A DNA stretch of 64,000 nt from Marivivens niveibacter (GTDB lineage Bacteria > Pseudomonadota > Alphaproteobacteria > Rhodobacterales > Rhodobacteraceae): assembly GCF_002150005.2 (NCBI RefSeq), contig NZ_MSPP01000001.1, forward strand, positions 1,054,001-1,118,000. The letters are read 5' to 3'. The position numbers and the translations under genes are program-made. Numbering within the stretch: position 1 is the stretch's first letter; every line of letters begins with the position of its first letter. The notes beneath the pieces are model-generated. The model worked only from the letters and a program-made list of their open reading frames with translations, was not told the origin of the DNA and made no database searches. Below, piece after piece: positions 7,426 through 18,596 of the stretch.

Positions 7426-7995
7426 ATGACACAATCACCTGACCTTGCGGCCCTGATTGGTTCGCGAATTTGCCACGACCTTGTGAACCCACTTAGCGCG
7501 GTTTGCAATGGTGTCGAACTTCTTGAACTCTCAGGGGTCGCGCCCAGCGAAGAAATGTCATTAATCCGCGACAGTCTGGCGAACGCCACCGCTCGTATTC
7601 AGCTATTCCGCTTTGCGTTTGGACCGGCGTCCGACGCATTCGTTGCCGAAGCGGAAATGCTGAAACTGTTAGGAACGCTGTCCAAAGGCACGCGACATTG
7701 TTTCAACTGGAACGCAGGAACTGCTCCGCGTTCTGCGGTCCGACGGATGTTGCTTGCGATGCTCTGCGCCGAAACCATGACGCCTTTGGGGGGTGATATC
7801 ACGATCGCATCAAATCAAACGGAATGGACTGTGACGGCAACGGGTCGCCGGATCGCCATCCCAACAGAAGCAGAGGCGGTCCTGAATGGCGAACAGTTTG
7901 ACCTGCCACCAGCACAGGTACATTTTAACGTGCTGGCGGCCTCTGGCCCGATCGAGTTTGAATTCAACGACACGTCCCTAACTCTAAAGGGTTAA
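7426..7995 (+). CDS. chpT: Histidine phosphotransferase ChpT
   Basis: A 189-residue phosphotransfer protein of the CckA-ChpT-CtrA relay. The N-terminal four-helix dimerisation domain opens with the H-box [20 protein letters not shown], where His17 is the expected phosphoacceptor. Residues about 85-185 form the degenerate Bergerat-like C-terminal domain of ChpT ([20 protein letters not shown]) without ATP-binding boxes. ChpT takes phosphate from the CckA receiver and passes it to CtrA and CpdR; in roseobacters the relay controls motility, gene-transfer-agent and quorum-linked genes. The presumed partner cckA is 27 kb away in this window. The stop codon overlaps the stop of the convergent proA gene (shared TTAA), leaving no room for a terminator. 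Confidence 0.9.
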   Translation: MTQSPDLAALIGSRICHDLVNPLSAVCNGVELLELSGVAPSEEMSLIRDSLANATARIQLFRFAFGPASDAFVAEAEMLKLLGTLSKGTRHCFNWNAGTAPRSAVRRMLLAMLCAETMTPLGGDITIASNQTEWTVTATGRRIAIPTEAEAVLNGEQFDLPPAQVHFNVLAASGPIEFEFNDTSLTLKG

Positions 7996-9244
7996 GGGCG
8001 CAGTGCACCATCACTGCTGACCAGATATTTAAAACTGGTCAGCTGTTCGGCCCCAACTGGTCCCCGCGCATGCATTTTGCCGGTTGCGATGCCAATTTCT
8101 GCACCCATACCGAATTCGCCACCATCAGCGAACTGGGTGGACGAGTTATGCATCAAGATCGCGCTATCAATACGTTCAAAGAATTTAGCGACCGCTGCAG
8201 GATCTTCGGTGATGATACAATCCGTGTGGTTCGAACTGTATTTCTGGATATGTGCAATTGCGCTATCCAAATCATCAACGATCTTTGCGGCGATATCCAT
8301 GTCTAGATATTCGCGGCCCCAGTCATCGTCGGTCGCATCATCAGTACCATCCAGACCTTCGCCCGCGTGAACGCGAACGCCTGCCGATTTCAGATCATCC
8401 ACAATCGACTGGCCCAAAGTCGCAGCAATATCACGATGAATCAGCAAACATTCCGCCGCGCCACAAATACCCGTGCGGCGCGTTTTTGCGTTCATCACCA
8501 CTGCACGTGCTTTTTCCGGATCAGCGTCTTTGTCTAGATAAACATGCACGATGCCTTCAAGGTGAGCAAAGACAGGGACACGGGCCTCACGTTGGACCAA
8601 ACCGACCAGCCCTTTACCGCCGCGAGGCACGATCACGTCGATATAATCCACAGCACGCAGCATCTCTGCTACGGCCTCGCGGTCGCGTGTTGGGATCAGC
8701 TGGATCGCATCCTCAGGCAGGGACGCGGCCTTTAGACCTTCGACCAAACAGGCGTGGATGGCGCGGCTAGAATGAAAGCTTTCGGAACCGCCGCGTAGGA
8801 TAACCGCGTTCCCCGCCTTTAGGCACAACGCGCCAGCGTCCGCCGTCACATTTGGCCGGCTTTCGTAAATCACGCCGATTACGCCCAACGGTGTGCGCAC
8901 GCGTTTGATATGCAGGCCCGAGGGCATATCCCATTCCTGCATCACAGCGCCGATAGGATCGGTTTGTTCAGCAATGGTGCGCAAACCATCCACGATGCTG
9001 CGAATGCGGTCTTCGTCCAGACGCAAACGGTCCATCATGGCGTCAGACAAACCTTTGCCGCGACCAAATTCCAGATCTTCGGCGTTTGCCGAAATAATAT
9101 CAGCGCGGTTTTTCCAAACAGCATCCGCCGCAGCGATCAACGCAGCGTGTTTGCGTTCGGCGGACGCATGCGCCAACTGTGTCGCAGCAGCCCGAGCGCG
9201 TTGACCGATCGAAGCAACCAATTCCGCGATATTGTCGTTATCTT

Positions 9245-9248
<4 letters not shown>
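7992..9248 (-). CDS. proA: Gamma-glutamyl phosphate reductase (TTG start)
   Basis: A 418-residue enzyme that reduces glutamyl 5-phosphate to glutamate 5-semialdehyde with NADPH, the second step of proline synthesis. The aldehyde-dehydrogenase fold is evident: [20 protein letters not shown], then [30 protein letters not shown], and the catalytic cysteine region [14 protein letters not shown]. The first codon is TTG at 9248, inside TTGA, so it overlaps the proB TGA stop. GGGAG lies 8 bases upstream, and no in-frame ATG is close. It is the last gene of the obgE-proB-proA unit. Confidence 0.96.
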
Positions 9249-11409
<2,161 letters not shown>

Positions 11410-11479
11410 TCAGGTCGTTTGCGCTTGGCCTATCGCGTTGCGCGGCTTTGCTCAAGGGGCAGCCTGAAAGCCGCCCCGA

Positions 11480-12019
11480 TTATCGGGTCAATTTCAGCGT
11501 ATATGTCCACGTCGGCACAGTTGCCTTGCGTGCGACACTATAGGCTTCGGCATCACCCAGGTAGGCGAAACCGCAATTATTCAAAACACGGGCCGATCCA
11601 GGATTGTCCTGAAACACTTCGGCAAAGAATGTATCCGACCCATGCGGGTTTGCATCAATCATTGCCTGAACAGCGCCAGAGGCAATGCCTGTCCCCCAAA
11701 ACGCTGGCGCCACCCAAAAGAAAATCTCGGACTGGCCGCGATCCATACGCTCAAGGCTCACTACGCCCAATACCTCGGCCAAATCAGATGCTTTGCCGTC
11801 GATGACCCAAACGTCTTCGTCGCGGTTTGGATTCACGGCGCGTTCCAAAAATGCCTCGGTCGTGCCTGGTGGCAACGGATGCGGAATAGACCGCGTACCG
11901 CGTGCAACCCGTTCATCGCCCGCATAGTGGCTAATCAACCCCGCATCTGATGGACGCGAGGGCCGTAGAACAAATCGATCCGTCGAGATGACGGGTAGAT
12001 CCATGGTTTTATCGAGCAT
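11480..12019 (-). CDS. GNAT-family N-acetyltransferase (RimJ/RimL type)
   Basis: A 179-residue acetyltransferase. It begins with the RimJ/RimL-type strand STDRFVLRPSRPSDAGLI and has EIFFWVAPAFWGTGIASGAV (the acetyl-CoA binding motif A region) and NPGSARVLNNCGFAYLGDAE (motif B). Substrate is unknown; family members acetylate protein N-termini, ribosomal proteins or small amines. GAGGAGG lies 7 bases before the ATG at 12019. It sits between rpmA and obgE, a common place for such a gene in this family, but the terminator after rpmA suggests partly separate expression. Confidence 0.88.
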   Translation of the reverse strand: MLDKTMDLPVISTDRFVLRPSRPSDAGLISHYAGDERVARGTRSIPHPLPPGTTEAFLERAVNPNRDEDVWVIDGKASDLAEVLGVVSLERMDRGQSEIFFWVAPAFWGTGIASGAVQAMIDANPHGSDTFFAEVFQDNPGSARVLNNCGFAYLGDAEAYSVARKATVPTWTYTLKLTR

Positions 12020-12092
12020 CCATTTTCCTCCTCGATATACGAAACTTCAAAACAGCGGCTCTCCCCCTCCGCTCTTCTGAAAGCACATGGTA

Positions 12093-12130
12093 AATAAAAC
12101 AATAAAGGGGACCGGCGATGCCGATCCCCT
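12093..12130 (-). terminator. Terminator downstream of rpmA
   Basis: AGGGGACCGGC (12106-12116) pairs with GCCGATCCCCT (12120-12130), with one G-T wobble and a three-base loop. On the minus strand the stem is followed by TTATTGTTTTATT. Confidence 0.8.
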
Positions 12131-12155
12131 AATTTGATACCCTTGGGTCTCGGTC

Positions 12156-12425
12156 TTATTCAGCGGCCTCCGCCACTGGCAGAACCGATACAAAGGTGCG
12201 GCCTTTCAGACCGGTGTGGAATTTGACGTTACCATTCGCGGTTGCGAACAGGGTGTGGTCTTTGCCCATACCTACGCCTTCGCCAGCCCAAACTTTGGTG
12301 CCGCGCTGACGAACGATGATGTTACCCGCAATAACGGTTTCACCACCGAATTTTTTAACGCCAAGACGACGACCCGCAGAGTCGCGACCGTTACGGGAGG
12401 AACCGCCTGCCTTTTTGTGTGCCAT
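12156..12425 (-). CDS. rpmA: 50S ribosomal protein L27
   Basis: An 89-residue L27 of normal length. The N-terminus [19 protein letters not shown] is the flexible arm that reaches the peptidyl-transferase centre. The core [20 protein letters not shown] and [13 protein letters not shown] are typical. Methionine is followed directly by AHKKAGG, so there is no Firmicutes-style cleavable leader. It lies 20 bases after rplU in the same transcript. Confidence 0.98.
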   Translation of the reverse strand: MAHKKAGGSSRNGRDSAGRRLGVKKFGGETVIAGNIIVRQRGTKVWAGEGVGMGKDHTLFATANGNVKFHTGLKGRTFVSVLPVAEAAE

Positions 12426-12445
12426 GTTTCTCTCCTATACCTAAC

Positions 12446-13018
12446 TTATTTCGCCAGTTCTTTGGCTTGCTCAACCCATTCAGCTTTCACTTTTGCGCCT
12501 TCGAACGATTCTGCGTCAACAGCAGCCAGCTGAGCGAATGTGGTGATGCCCGCATCGTTCAGTTTTTTAGCAGCAGCAGGACCAACACCGTTGATGGTGG
12601 TCAGGTCGTCTGCGCCAGCAGCTGGAGCAGCTTTTTTCGCAGCAGGAGCAGCAGCGGCAGCTTTAGGAGCCGACGATGCGCCAACAGCAGCTTTAACGCC
12701 CGATTTATCTGCGCCCGACTCTAGGATGTCGGTGATGCGAACCAGGGTCAGTTGCTGACGGTGGCCGCGGGTACGCTTGGACGAGTGTTTACGACGGCGT
12801 TTTACGAACGAGATCGTTTTTTCGCCTTTGATCTGGTCGATAACTTCTGCCTGAACAGCTGCACCGTCTACCAGAGGTGCGCCAACAGTCGAACCAACCA
12901 TCAGAACTTCGTTGAACTGGATTTTCTCGCCAGCGTCGGCTGCCAGTTTCTCGACACGCAGAACGTCGCCCGAAGCAACTTTGTACTGCTTGCCGCCGGT
13001 TTTCAGAACCGCAAACAT
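12446..13018 (-). CDS. rplU: 50S ribosomal protein L21 with an added C-terminal helix-hairpin-helix domain
   Basis: Residues 1 to about 103 are a complete L21: [20 protein letters not shown] and [19 protein letters not shown], the rRNA-binding loop. They are followed by an Ala/Lys/Pro-rich flexible linker (about 104-138) and a domain starting [36 protein letters not shown], which is a helix-hairpin-helix (Pol beta/RpoA-tail-like) fold. Total length is 190, against roughly 100 for ordinary L21. The ATG at 13018 is the L21 start; the frame upstream of it is not conserved. First gene of the rplU-rpmA operon. The tail could contact rRNA, DNA or another protein; no function is shown. Confidence 0.95.
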   Translation of the reverse strand: MFAVLKTGGKQYKVASGDVLRVEKLAADAGEKIQFNEVLMVGSTVGAPLVDGAAVQAEVIDQIKGEKTISFVKRRRKHSSKRTRGHRQQLTLVRITDILESGADKSGVKAAVGASSAPKAAAAAPAAKKAAPAAGADDLTTINGVGPAAAKKLNDAGITTFAQLAAVDAESFEGAKVKAEWVEQAKELAK

Positions 13019-13116
13019 GCTAATCTTCCTTATCTTCCGCGTCGCTGGGGCCACTATCGTGTTGCTGGCTATGCCGCCCGTGAACTGCGCGCCCTATTTG
13101 GGCTGTATTGAATCAG

Positions 13117-13139
13117 TAAACGGGGCAGAATCCGCCCCG
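13117..13139 (-). terminator. Probable terminator after the DUF2059 gene
   Basis: CGGGGC (13121-13126) and GCCCCG (13134-13139) form a GC-rich hairpin, followed on the minus strand by TTTACTG. The T-tract is short, so efficiency is uncertain. The rplU promoter should lie in the remaining 13019-13116; I could not fix it. Confidence 0.5.
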
Positions 13140-13178
13140 AGTGCGCGGCTTATCTAACGGGCTGGGGATAAAGTCAAG

Positions 13179-13991
13179 CTAAAGGTCGCTCTGAATCATG
13201 AACTTTGCCGCTTCGCGCCCTAGTTCATAATTTATCATACTGAATAGGTCACCCTGCGCGGCTAATAAAATCTGATTCAGCGTGCGCCCCTGTTCAGACG
13301 CAGTGAACGATATCAGTTCATCGATTGCATCGTCTGACAGATTTTCAAACACGAGGTACAGATACCCCTGAAACCATTCGTTGGTCGAGTCTGTGATGAA
13401 TTCCTCTTGATCCCAGACCATCGCAGCCAGATCAGATTCCGTCATTCCCTGAATAGCGCCGCCGTCCAACAACCCACGCGAAAAATTATATTGATCCGTC
13501 AAAGCAAAAGCGACGCTTTGTTCAATGTAGCCACTGACGTTCAAAAACGTGTCGATCTGTTCAAAACGACCCATTGGCATTTGCATATGGGCCTTTTCAA
13601 TCGCTTGCGACGACAAAAACGGGTCAGACATGATCGACCGCGCAGCAATTTCAGCAGCAATGGTTTCTGCACCGTACCCCGATTCAAAATATGTCACGTA
13701 GCTATCAACATCGACACCGTCCAACGCAGCTTCGAACTGCGCGAACATAGACGCCTCGATCGTGTCGGCATCCATTAAGGCATCTACCTTTGCATCCCAC
13801 GCATCTAGATAAACAGTCGAAAAATTATATACCGCGATTTCAGAGGCCATGTCTTGGCCCTCTTGGACCAGTATTTCGATAAAGGCAGGTTGCTCTAATA
13901 AATCGAACAAGCGCTCTGCCTGACTATTTTCTTGAGCAGCGGCAGGAAACGCGACCGAAACCGCAGCAACATAGGGAATTAGTTTTTTCAT
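13179..13991 (-). CDS. Secreted DUF2059-type protein
   Basis: A 270-residue exported protein. The N-terminus MKKLIPYVAAVSVAFPAAAQ is a Sec signal peptide with an AQ cleavage region. The body is acidic and mostly helical with two similar segments, consistent with the DUF2059 family (RLFDLLEQPAFIEILVQEG early and LISFTASEQGRTLNQILLAA near the end). Proteins of this family are periplasmic and of unknown function. The start at 13991 is chosen because the signal peptide begins there; the ribosome-binding site is poor, and an in-frame ATG at 14051 would add 20 uncharacteristic residues. Monocistronic, upstream of rplU. Confidence 0.75.
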   Translation of the reverse strand: MKKLIPYVAAVSVAFPAAAQENSQAERLFDLLEQPAFIEILVQEGQDMASEIAVYNFSTVYLDAWDAKVDALMDADTIEASMFAQFEAALDGVDVDSYVTYFESGYGAETIAAEIAARSIMSDPFLSSQAIEKAHMQMPMGRFEQIDTFLNVSGYIEQSVAFALTDQYNFSRGLLDGGAIQGMTESDLAAMVWDQEEFITDSTNEWFQGYLYLVFENLSDDAIDELISFTASEQGRTLNQILLAAQGDLFSMINYELGREAAKFMIQSDL

Positions 13992-14123
13992 AGGCCCAAG
14001 GTAGAACCGCCACCATTGGTTTCCAAGCTCCCAATCTTCAGGAATTTTCATGGTTTAATACTTTTTCGTGATTTTGCTCTTGCACGCCCTGCGAACACCC
14101 TTTAAACGCCCCCTCACCAGCGC

Positions 14124-14213
14124 GGAGAGGTGCCGGAGTGGTCGAACGGGGCGGTCTCGAAAACCGTTGTGGGTGCAAGCCCACCCAGGGTTCGAATCCC
14201 TGTCTCTCCGCCA
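14124..14213 (+). tRNA. tRNA-Ser (anticodon CGA)
   Basis: A 90-nt class II tRNA with encoded CCA. Acceptor stem GGAGAGG pairs with TCTCTCC, followed by discriminator G. The anticodon loop is CTCGAAA with anticodon CGA, reading UCG. The long variable arm (GTGGGTGCAAGCCCAC) and the T loop TTCGAAT are present. Confidence 0.97.
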
Positions 14214-14317
14214 GAATTTACCCATCAGACCACACCGACCTCATCACTTAGTGATAACGCTTTGCCGTTGTTATTCCCCGTTTACGCACCATATTGGGCC
14301 TAAACGAAGGAGGCCGC

Positions 14318-14758
14318 ATGACAACCTATCATCGCGATCCCGATGCCATCGCGGCATTGGATGACGAACAATACTATGTGACCCAGCAATCAGGCACCGA
14401 ACGTCCGGGCACAGGGAAATACCTAGATAACAAAGAACGCGGTATCTATGTCGATATCGTATCGGGCGAGCCGCTATTTGCATCCAGTTCGAAATATGAA
14501 TCGGGCTGTGGTTGGCCCAGCTTTGTCAAACCAATCGAGCCCGATCACATCGTCGAACTGCGCGACGTATCCCACGGCATGGTCCGAACCGAGGTTCGTT
14601 CGAAATACGGCGACAGCCATTTGGGGCATGTGTTCCCTGATGGGCCAGCAGATCGCGGCGGGCTGCGCTATTGCATTAATTCGGCGGCGCTGCGGTTCGT
14701 TCCATTGGATGAAATGGACGGCGAAGGTTACGGCAAATACATTGATCAGGTGGAATGA
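14318..14758 (+). CDS. msrB: Peptide-methionine (R)-S-oxide reductase, zinc-less type
   Basis: A 146-residue enzyme that reduces methionine-R-sulfoxide in proteins. The conserved core reads ESGCGWPSF (Cys64, recycling cysteine), [18 protein letters not shown], and [11 protein letters not shown] (Cys119, catalytic). The two CxxC pairs that bind zinc in many MsrB proteins are absent: the first region is [11 protein letters not shown]. It therefore belongs to the zinc-free class. AGGAGG precedes the ATG at 14318. It is followed three bases later by msrA, so both diastereomers of oxidised methionine are handled by one operon. Confidence 0.95.
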   Translation: MTTYHRDPDAIAALDDEQYYVTQQSGTERPGTGKYLDNKERGIYVDIVSGEPLFASSSKYESGCGWPSFVKPIEPDHIVELRDVSHGMVRTEVRSKYGDSHLGHVFPDGPADRGGLRYCINSAALRFVPLDEMDGEGYGKYIDQVE

Positions 14759-14761
14759 AAC

Positions 14762-15268
14762 ATGGCTGAACAAACCGCAATTCTAGCAGGTGGATGTTTT
14801 TGGGGGATGGAAGACCTGTTCCGCCGCCAACCCGGCATCTTGCGCACGCGGGTCGGATATACTGGCGGCGATGTCCCGAACGCGACCTACCGAAATCACG
14901 GCACTCACGCCGAAGGGATCGAGTTGATCTATGACGACACTCAAACCGATTATCGCGCGATCCTTGAATTCTTTTTCCAGATCCACGACCCGACGACCAA
15001 AAACCGTCAGGGCAATGATATCGGAATGTCCTACAGGTCCGCGATCTATTATCTGAACGACGAACAAAAGGCCGTGGCGCTGGACACTATCGCTGATGTG
15101 AACGCATCAGGCATGTGGCCGGGACTCGTCGTGACCGAGGTCGAACCCGCAGGCGATTTTTGGGAGGCAGAACCAGAACATCAGGATTATCTGGTGCGAA
15201 ATCCCAATGGCTATACCTGCCATTTCCCGCGCGCCAATTGGAAGCTACCCAAAAGAACGGGGGCGTAA
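14762..15268 (+). CDS. msrA: Peptide-methionine (S)-S-oxide reductase
   Basis: A 168-residue MsrA. The catalytic motif is [17 protein letters not shown], with the active Cys at residue 12; then [13 protein letters not shown] and [20 protein letters not shown], which form the substrate pocket. No extra C-terminal recycling cysteines are seen beyond the family minimum. It reduces the S-diastereomer of methionine sulfoxide, free or in proteins. Second gene of msrB-msrA; converges on rlmE with only 6 bases between stops. Confidence 0.96.
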   Translation: MAEQTAILAGGCFWGMEDLFRRQPGILRTRVGYTGGDVPNATYRNHGTHAEGIELIYDDTQTDYRAILEFFFQIHDPTTKNRQGNDIGMSYRSAIYYLNDEQKAVALDTIADVNASGMWPGLVVTEVEPAGDFWEAEPEHQDYLVRNPNGYTCHFPRANWKLPKRTGA

Positions 15269-15274
15269 CGCCCC

Positions 15275-16021
15275 CTACTCTTCTTCGTCGCGGTGTTCGC
15301 CATCACGGCCTTTGAACCCCAGAGCGACAACAAATTTTTCCGAACTATCAGACCGTGACGAAGGCGGTTTGATATTTGCGACGGTTTTGAATTTGCTTTT
15401 CAGCGTTTTCATCAATTCACCTTCGGCGCCGCCTGCCAAAACCTTGGCCACAAAAGTGCCGCCGGGGGCCAAAACGTCGAACGCAAAATAGGCAGCGTGT
15501 TCGCACAAGGTAATAATACGCAAGTGATCGGTCTGTTTGTGACCGGACGAAGACGCGGCCATGTCAGACATCACGACATCCGCTTCACCACCCAACCATT
15601 CTTTGACTTTGTCATCGGCAAATTCAGATAGGAAATCCAATTGGTGGATTTCAGCGCCCGCCAGAGGTTCGACCTCTTGCAAATCGACGCCCAACACGGT
15701 GCCGATCTTTTTGCCCTTCTTTTCGCCCAACGCGTTTACGCGCGGTACAGCGACCTGACACCAACCACCAGGCGCGCAGCCCAAATCGACCACACGTGCA
15801 CCAGGGACAAGGAACCGATATTTATCGTCCAGCTCCATGATCTTGAACGCGGCGCGGCCACGATAGCCTTCCATCTGGGCGCGTTTGACATAGGGATCGT
15901 TCAGCTGACGCTGCAGCCACCGCGTAGACGACGTTTTGCGCCCGCGTGCTGTTTTTACTTTGACAAACAGATCGCGCTGTCCGCGTCCGCTGGTGTTTTT
16001 ACCCGGTGTCTTTGCCATCAT
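15275..16021 (-). CDS. rlmE: 23S rRNA (uridine-2552) 2'-O-methyltransferase
   Basis: A 248-residue FtsJ/RrmJ methyltransferase, which modifies U2552 in the A loop of 23S rRNA late in 50S assembly. Seen: [16 protein letters not shown] with the first catalytic Lys, [16 protein letters not shown] for SAM binding, [20 protein letters not shown] with the catalytic Asp, and [17 protein letters not shown] with the second Lys. The basic N-terminal 40 residues and an acidic C-terminus flank the core. Two adjacent ATG codons (16021, 16018) cannot be separated. It follows the ppx/gppA-type gene by 35 bases, probably in one operon. Confidence 0.95.
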   Translation of the reverse strand: MMAKTPGKNTSGRGQRDLFVKVKTARGRKTSSTRWLQRQLNDPYVKRAQMEGYRGRAAFKIMELDDKYRFLVPGARVVDLGCAPGGWCQVAVPRVNALGEKKGKKIGTVLGVDLQEVEPLAGAEIHQLDFLSEFADDKVKEWLGGEADVVMSDMAASSSGHKQTDHLRIITLCEHAAYFAFDVLAPGGTFVAKVLAGGAEGELMKTLKSKFKTVANIKPPSSRSDSSEKFVVALGFKGRDGEHRDEEE

Positions 16022-16056
16022 TCACGTTCCCGTATCCGAAGAAGCCCCGCATATAC

Positions 16057-17169
16057 TTAATACGGCGTATCCTCAAGCACGCCGTCGGCGCTCATTAAAG
16101 CATATAATAAACCTTCTCGCAGACCACGATCTGCGACAGATAAACGATCCGTCGGCCAAATGCGCATCAAAGCCTGCAAAATTGACGAACCCGACATGAT
16201 CAGCGCCTGACGATCTCTGCCGATGCGCGGATCGGTACGCCGCCCGTCAGGACCAAGCGACAGATAATCGCGGATCACCGCATCAATCTGGTCAGATGAC
16301 ATACGCAGCCCGTCCACTTTAGTCCGATCATAGCGTTTCAGTCCCAAATGGCTGGCAGCCACTGTGGTCACCGTCCCGCTCGTGCCAATGATCTGAAACC
16401 CTTCGCGGGCTTGTTCGGATGTGTAGGGGCTGAATTTCGCGAGCTGTTCTTCGAAGAACCAGCTCATCAATGCGAAACGTGCGGCATCATCATCCACGTC
16501 TTGGAATTGATCGCGCAGAGTCGCAACGCCCAACGGCACCGAAATCCAATCCACCACTTTGGCGGCTGCAAATGGGCCCGGATCCTGCACAAAGCCGCGG
16601 TGTAGCCGCATTATCGCACCGGGCCGTTCGCGGGCTGGCACATTCGTCAGATCGATCCAGACCAATTCGGTGGACCCACCACCAATATCCACCACCAACA
16701 ACTGTTCCGTTTTGGTGCTAACAAGTGGCGCACAAGATATAACAGCTAAACGCGCCTCTTCCTCTGGTGTGATGATTTCCAGACGCAGGCCTGTTTCGCG
16801 ACGGATCTGGTTGATGAACTGGTGCCCATTTTTCGCGCGGCGACAGGCTTCGGTCGCGACCAAACGCATGTGTTTGACGCGGTGGCGCTGCAGTTTTTGT
16901 TTGCAAATGCGCAAGGCACTGATCGTGCGGTTCATGGACGCACGACTTAAGCGGCCTGTGCTTTCCAGACCTTGGCCCAACTGGACCGTTTTAGAAAAGC
17001 TATCGATCACATGAAACTGGCTACCCTTTGGTTGGGCAATCAGCATTCGACAGCTATTGGTACCTAAATCCAGCGCTGCATACAGAGCACCGGAATCTGG
17101 TTTTACGGGCGCGGGGGATTCGACCGCCTTCGGGAACGCGCCCGCACCTCGGGGACGCTTGGGCGCCAT
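16057..17169 (-). CDS. Ppx/GppA-family phosphatase
   Basis: A 370-residue ASKHA-fold enzyme of the exopolyphosphatase / guanosine pentaphosphatase family. Motifs: YAALDLGTNSCRMLIAQP (phosphate 1), EEEARLAVIS, LLVVDIGGGSTELVWI (phosphate 2) and IIGTSGTVTTVAASHLGL. It is the short form without the C-terminal HD-like domain, so polyphosphate or pppGpp specificity cannot be told. GGAGGG sits 7 bases before the ATG at 17169, which I prefer to the in-frame ATG five codons upstream. It shares the 168-base intergenic region with the divergent C1 operon. Confidence 0.9.
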   Translation of the reverse strand: MAPKRPRGAGAFPKAVESPAPVKPDSGALYAALDLGTNSCRMLIAQPKGSQFHVIDSFSKTVQLGQGLESTGRLSRASMNRTISALRICKQKLQRHRVKHMRLVATEACRRAKNGHQFINQIRRETGLRLEIITPEEEARLAVISCAPLVSTKTEQLLVVDIGGGSTELVWIDLTNVPARERPGAIMRLHRGFVQDPGPFAAAKVVDWISVPLGVATLRDQFQDVDDDAARFALMSWFFEEQLAKFSPYTSEQAREGFQIIGTSGTVTTVAASHLGLKRYDRTKVDGLRMSSDQIDAVIRDYLSLGPDGRRTDPRIGRDRQALIMSGSSILQALMRIWPTDRLSVADRGLREGLLYALMSADGVLEDTPY

Positions 17170-17236
17170 AATCACGCCCTCCATATCAAGTTAATTCAAA
17201 CCTATGCCTCATAAGGGTTTTACGCAAGACCAGAGT

Positions 17237-17264
17237 GACCTAGTTTAGGTCGCCATTTTGCGAC
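17237..17264. promoter_or_regulatory. Overlapping inverted repeats between ppx/gppA and the C1 operon
   Basis: GACCTA-GTT-TAGGTC (17237-17251) overlaps GTCGC-CATTTT-GCGAC (17249-17264). The site is about 75-100 bases upstream of the first gene of the C1 operon. It looks like a regulator-binding site, but no regulator gene is next to it. No cobalamin riboswitch is recognisable in 17170-17337. Confidence 0.4.
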
Positions 17265-17337
17265 GCCATGTCGAAAACGGCACCTACTGAGCACATAACC
17301 ACGCGTAAAACAGAACTAACAAAGGACAAGGAATCAC

Positions 17338-17634
17338 ATGGCAGACGTCACAATCGTATTCTGGCGGGATATCCCAGCACAGGTCATCGTCGGCAAAGGC
17401 CGCCGCGGACACAAAGTGCAATTACCAGAACGTTTCGAACAAGCCATCGACCGCGCCGCAATGAAAGCAGGCATGGCCGGCACTGACGATTATCTGTCCG
17501 CCTGGCGCAAGGCTGAGCCTTACACGGTTGACGGTGATGACGCCGCAGCCGCCGAAGCCGAAGCGGCGCGTCTGGACAAAGAATACGACGATGCGCGTCT
17601 GCGCGAGTTGATCGAAAACATGGGTCACGCGTGA
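17338..17634 (+). CDS. 'Virulence factor' family small protein (Virulence_fact), first gene of a C1 operon
   Basis: A 98-residue protein. Its first 60 residues (VTIVFWRDIPAQVIVGKGRR, then GHKVQLPERFEQAIDRAAMK and DDYLSAWRKAE) match the family often annotated 'virulence factor'. That name says nothing about function. The second half is an Ala/Glu/Asp-rich probable helix. It has no cysteine, so it is not a MetV-like zinc partner of MetF. Its constant neighbours in this operon are MetF and a corrinoid:tetrahydrofolate methyltransferase, which suggests a role in methyl-group transfer or in binding one of these enzymes. AAGGA lies upstream. Function unknown. Confidence 0.75.
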   Translation: MADVTIVFWRDIPAQVIVGKGRRGHKVQLPERFEQAIDRAAMKAGMAGTDDYLSAWRKAEPYTVDGDDAAAAEAEAARLDKEYDDARLRELIENMGHA

Positions 17635-17660
17635 ACCCCACCACCCTAAAGGAGGCCCTG

Positions 17661-18587
17661 ATGGCTCTTGTTCCGTTCCTACGCAAGAAAGAAGCGACCA
17701 CCCCGTCGTCCGAACATCTTGAGGCGTTCCTAAAAGGCTATTCAATCGAGGTGATGCCCCGCACCGCCGAAAAAATCGACGATTTCCGTGATTTTCTACC
17801 TGCTGGCACCCGCGTCTACATTGCCCACATCGAAGGCACACCAATCGAAGACATGGTCGCCACCGCCGCGCGCCTACGCGACGAAGGTTTTGATCCAATG
17901 CCGCATTTCCCTGCGCGCATCATCAAAGACGCCGCAACTTTGGAAGACTGGGTAAACCGTTACCAATCCGATGCGGGCGTCAATCAGGGCCTCATCCTTG
18001 CGGGCGGCGTTGCGGAGCCTCATGGTGATTTCCATTGTTCGATGCAGCTGCTGGAAACAGGCATCTTTGACCGCGCTGGTTTCAAACGCCTGCATGTTGC
18101 CGGCCACCCCGAAGGCAACCGCGACATCGACCCGTCGGGCGGCGATCAGAACGTTATGGATGCACTGCGTTGGAAACAGAAATTCAACGACACCACCGAT
18201 GCGCAAATCGCGTTGGCCACCCAGTTCTGTTTTGACGCGAAACCAGTGATCGAATGGTGCAATGCCCTGACAGACGCAGGCATCACCCTGCCTGTTCACA
18301 TCGGCATCGCAGGCCCTGCCAAACTGCAGACGTTGATCAAATTCGCGATGGCCTGCGGTGTTGGCCCGTCGCTAAAGGTTCTGCAAAAACGCGCGCTGGA
18401 CGTCACCAAATTGGTCCTGCCCTATGAACCAACCGACATCCTGAACGAACTCGCCGCACACAAAGCTGCCAACCCTGATTTCAACATCGAACAGGTCCAT
18501 TTCTTCCCGCTGGGCGGGATCAAAACCAATGCAAATTGGGCAATCGAAAACGGTGGCGATGCAGCTACCCCTGCCAACAAAGCCTGA
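17661..18587 (+). CDS. Methylenetetrahydrofolate reductase family protein
   Basis: A 308-residue TIM-barrel protein of the MetF family, which interconverts 5-methyl-THF and 5,10-methylene-THF with FAD. Seen: SIEVMPRTAEKIDDF, VYIAHIEGTPIEDMV, GFDPMPHFPARII (the P-H-F/I-x-A-R family strand), LILAGGVAEPHGDF, LHVAGHPEGNRD (FAD/folate pocket), and a C-terminal VHFFPLGGI. Divergent from biosynthetic MetF and lying beside a methyl-THF:corrinoid methyltransferase, it probably oxidises methyl-THF formed during demethylation. AAAGGAGG 5 bases before the ATG at 17661 fixes the start; an in-frame GTG at 17631 overlaps the previous stop but has no such site. The gene name metF is plausible but not certain. 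Confidence 0.85.
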   Translation: MALVPFLRKKEATTPSSEHLEAFLKGYSIEVMPRTAEKIDDFRDFLPAGTRVYIAHIEGTPIEDMVATAARLRDEGFDPMPHFPARIIKDAATLEDWVNRYQSDAGVNQGLILAGGVAEPHGDFHCSMQLLETGIFDRAGFKRLHVAGHPEGNRDIDPSGGDQNVMDALRWKQKFNDTTDAQIALATQFCFDAKPVIEWCNALTDAGITLPVHIGIAGPAKLQTLIKFAMACGVGPSLKVLQKRALDVTKLVLPYEPTDILNELAAHKAANPDFNIEQVHFFPLGGIKTNANWAIENGGDAATPANKA

Positions 18588-18596
18588 GGAGAGCTT

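Noticed and set aside
17170-17337. Possible cobalamin or SAM riboswitch upstream of the C1 operon
   Set aside because: No B12-box or SAM-box sequence could be found, only inverted repeats of protein-operator type.
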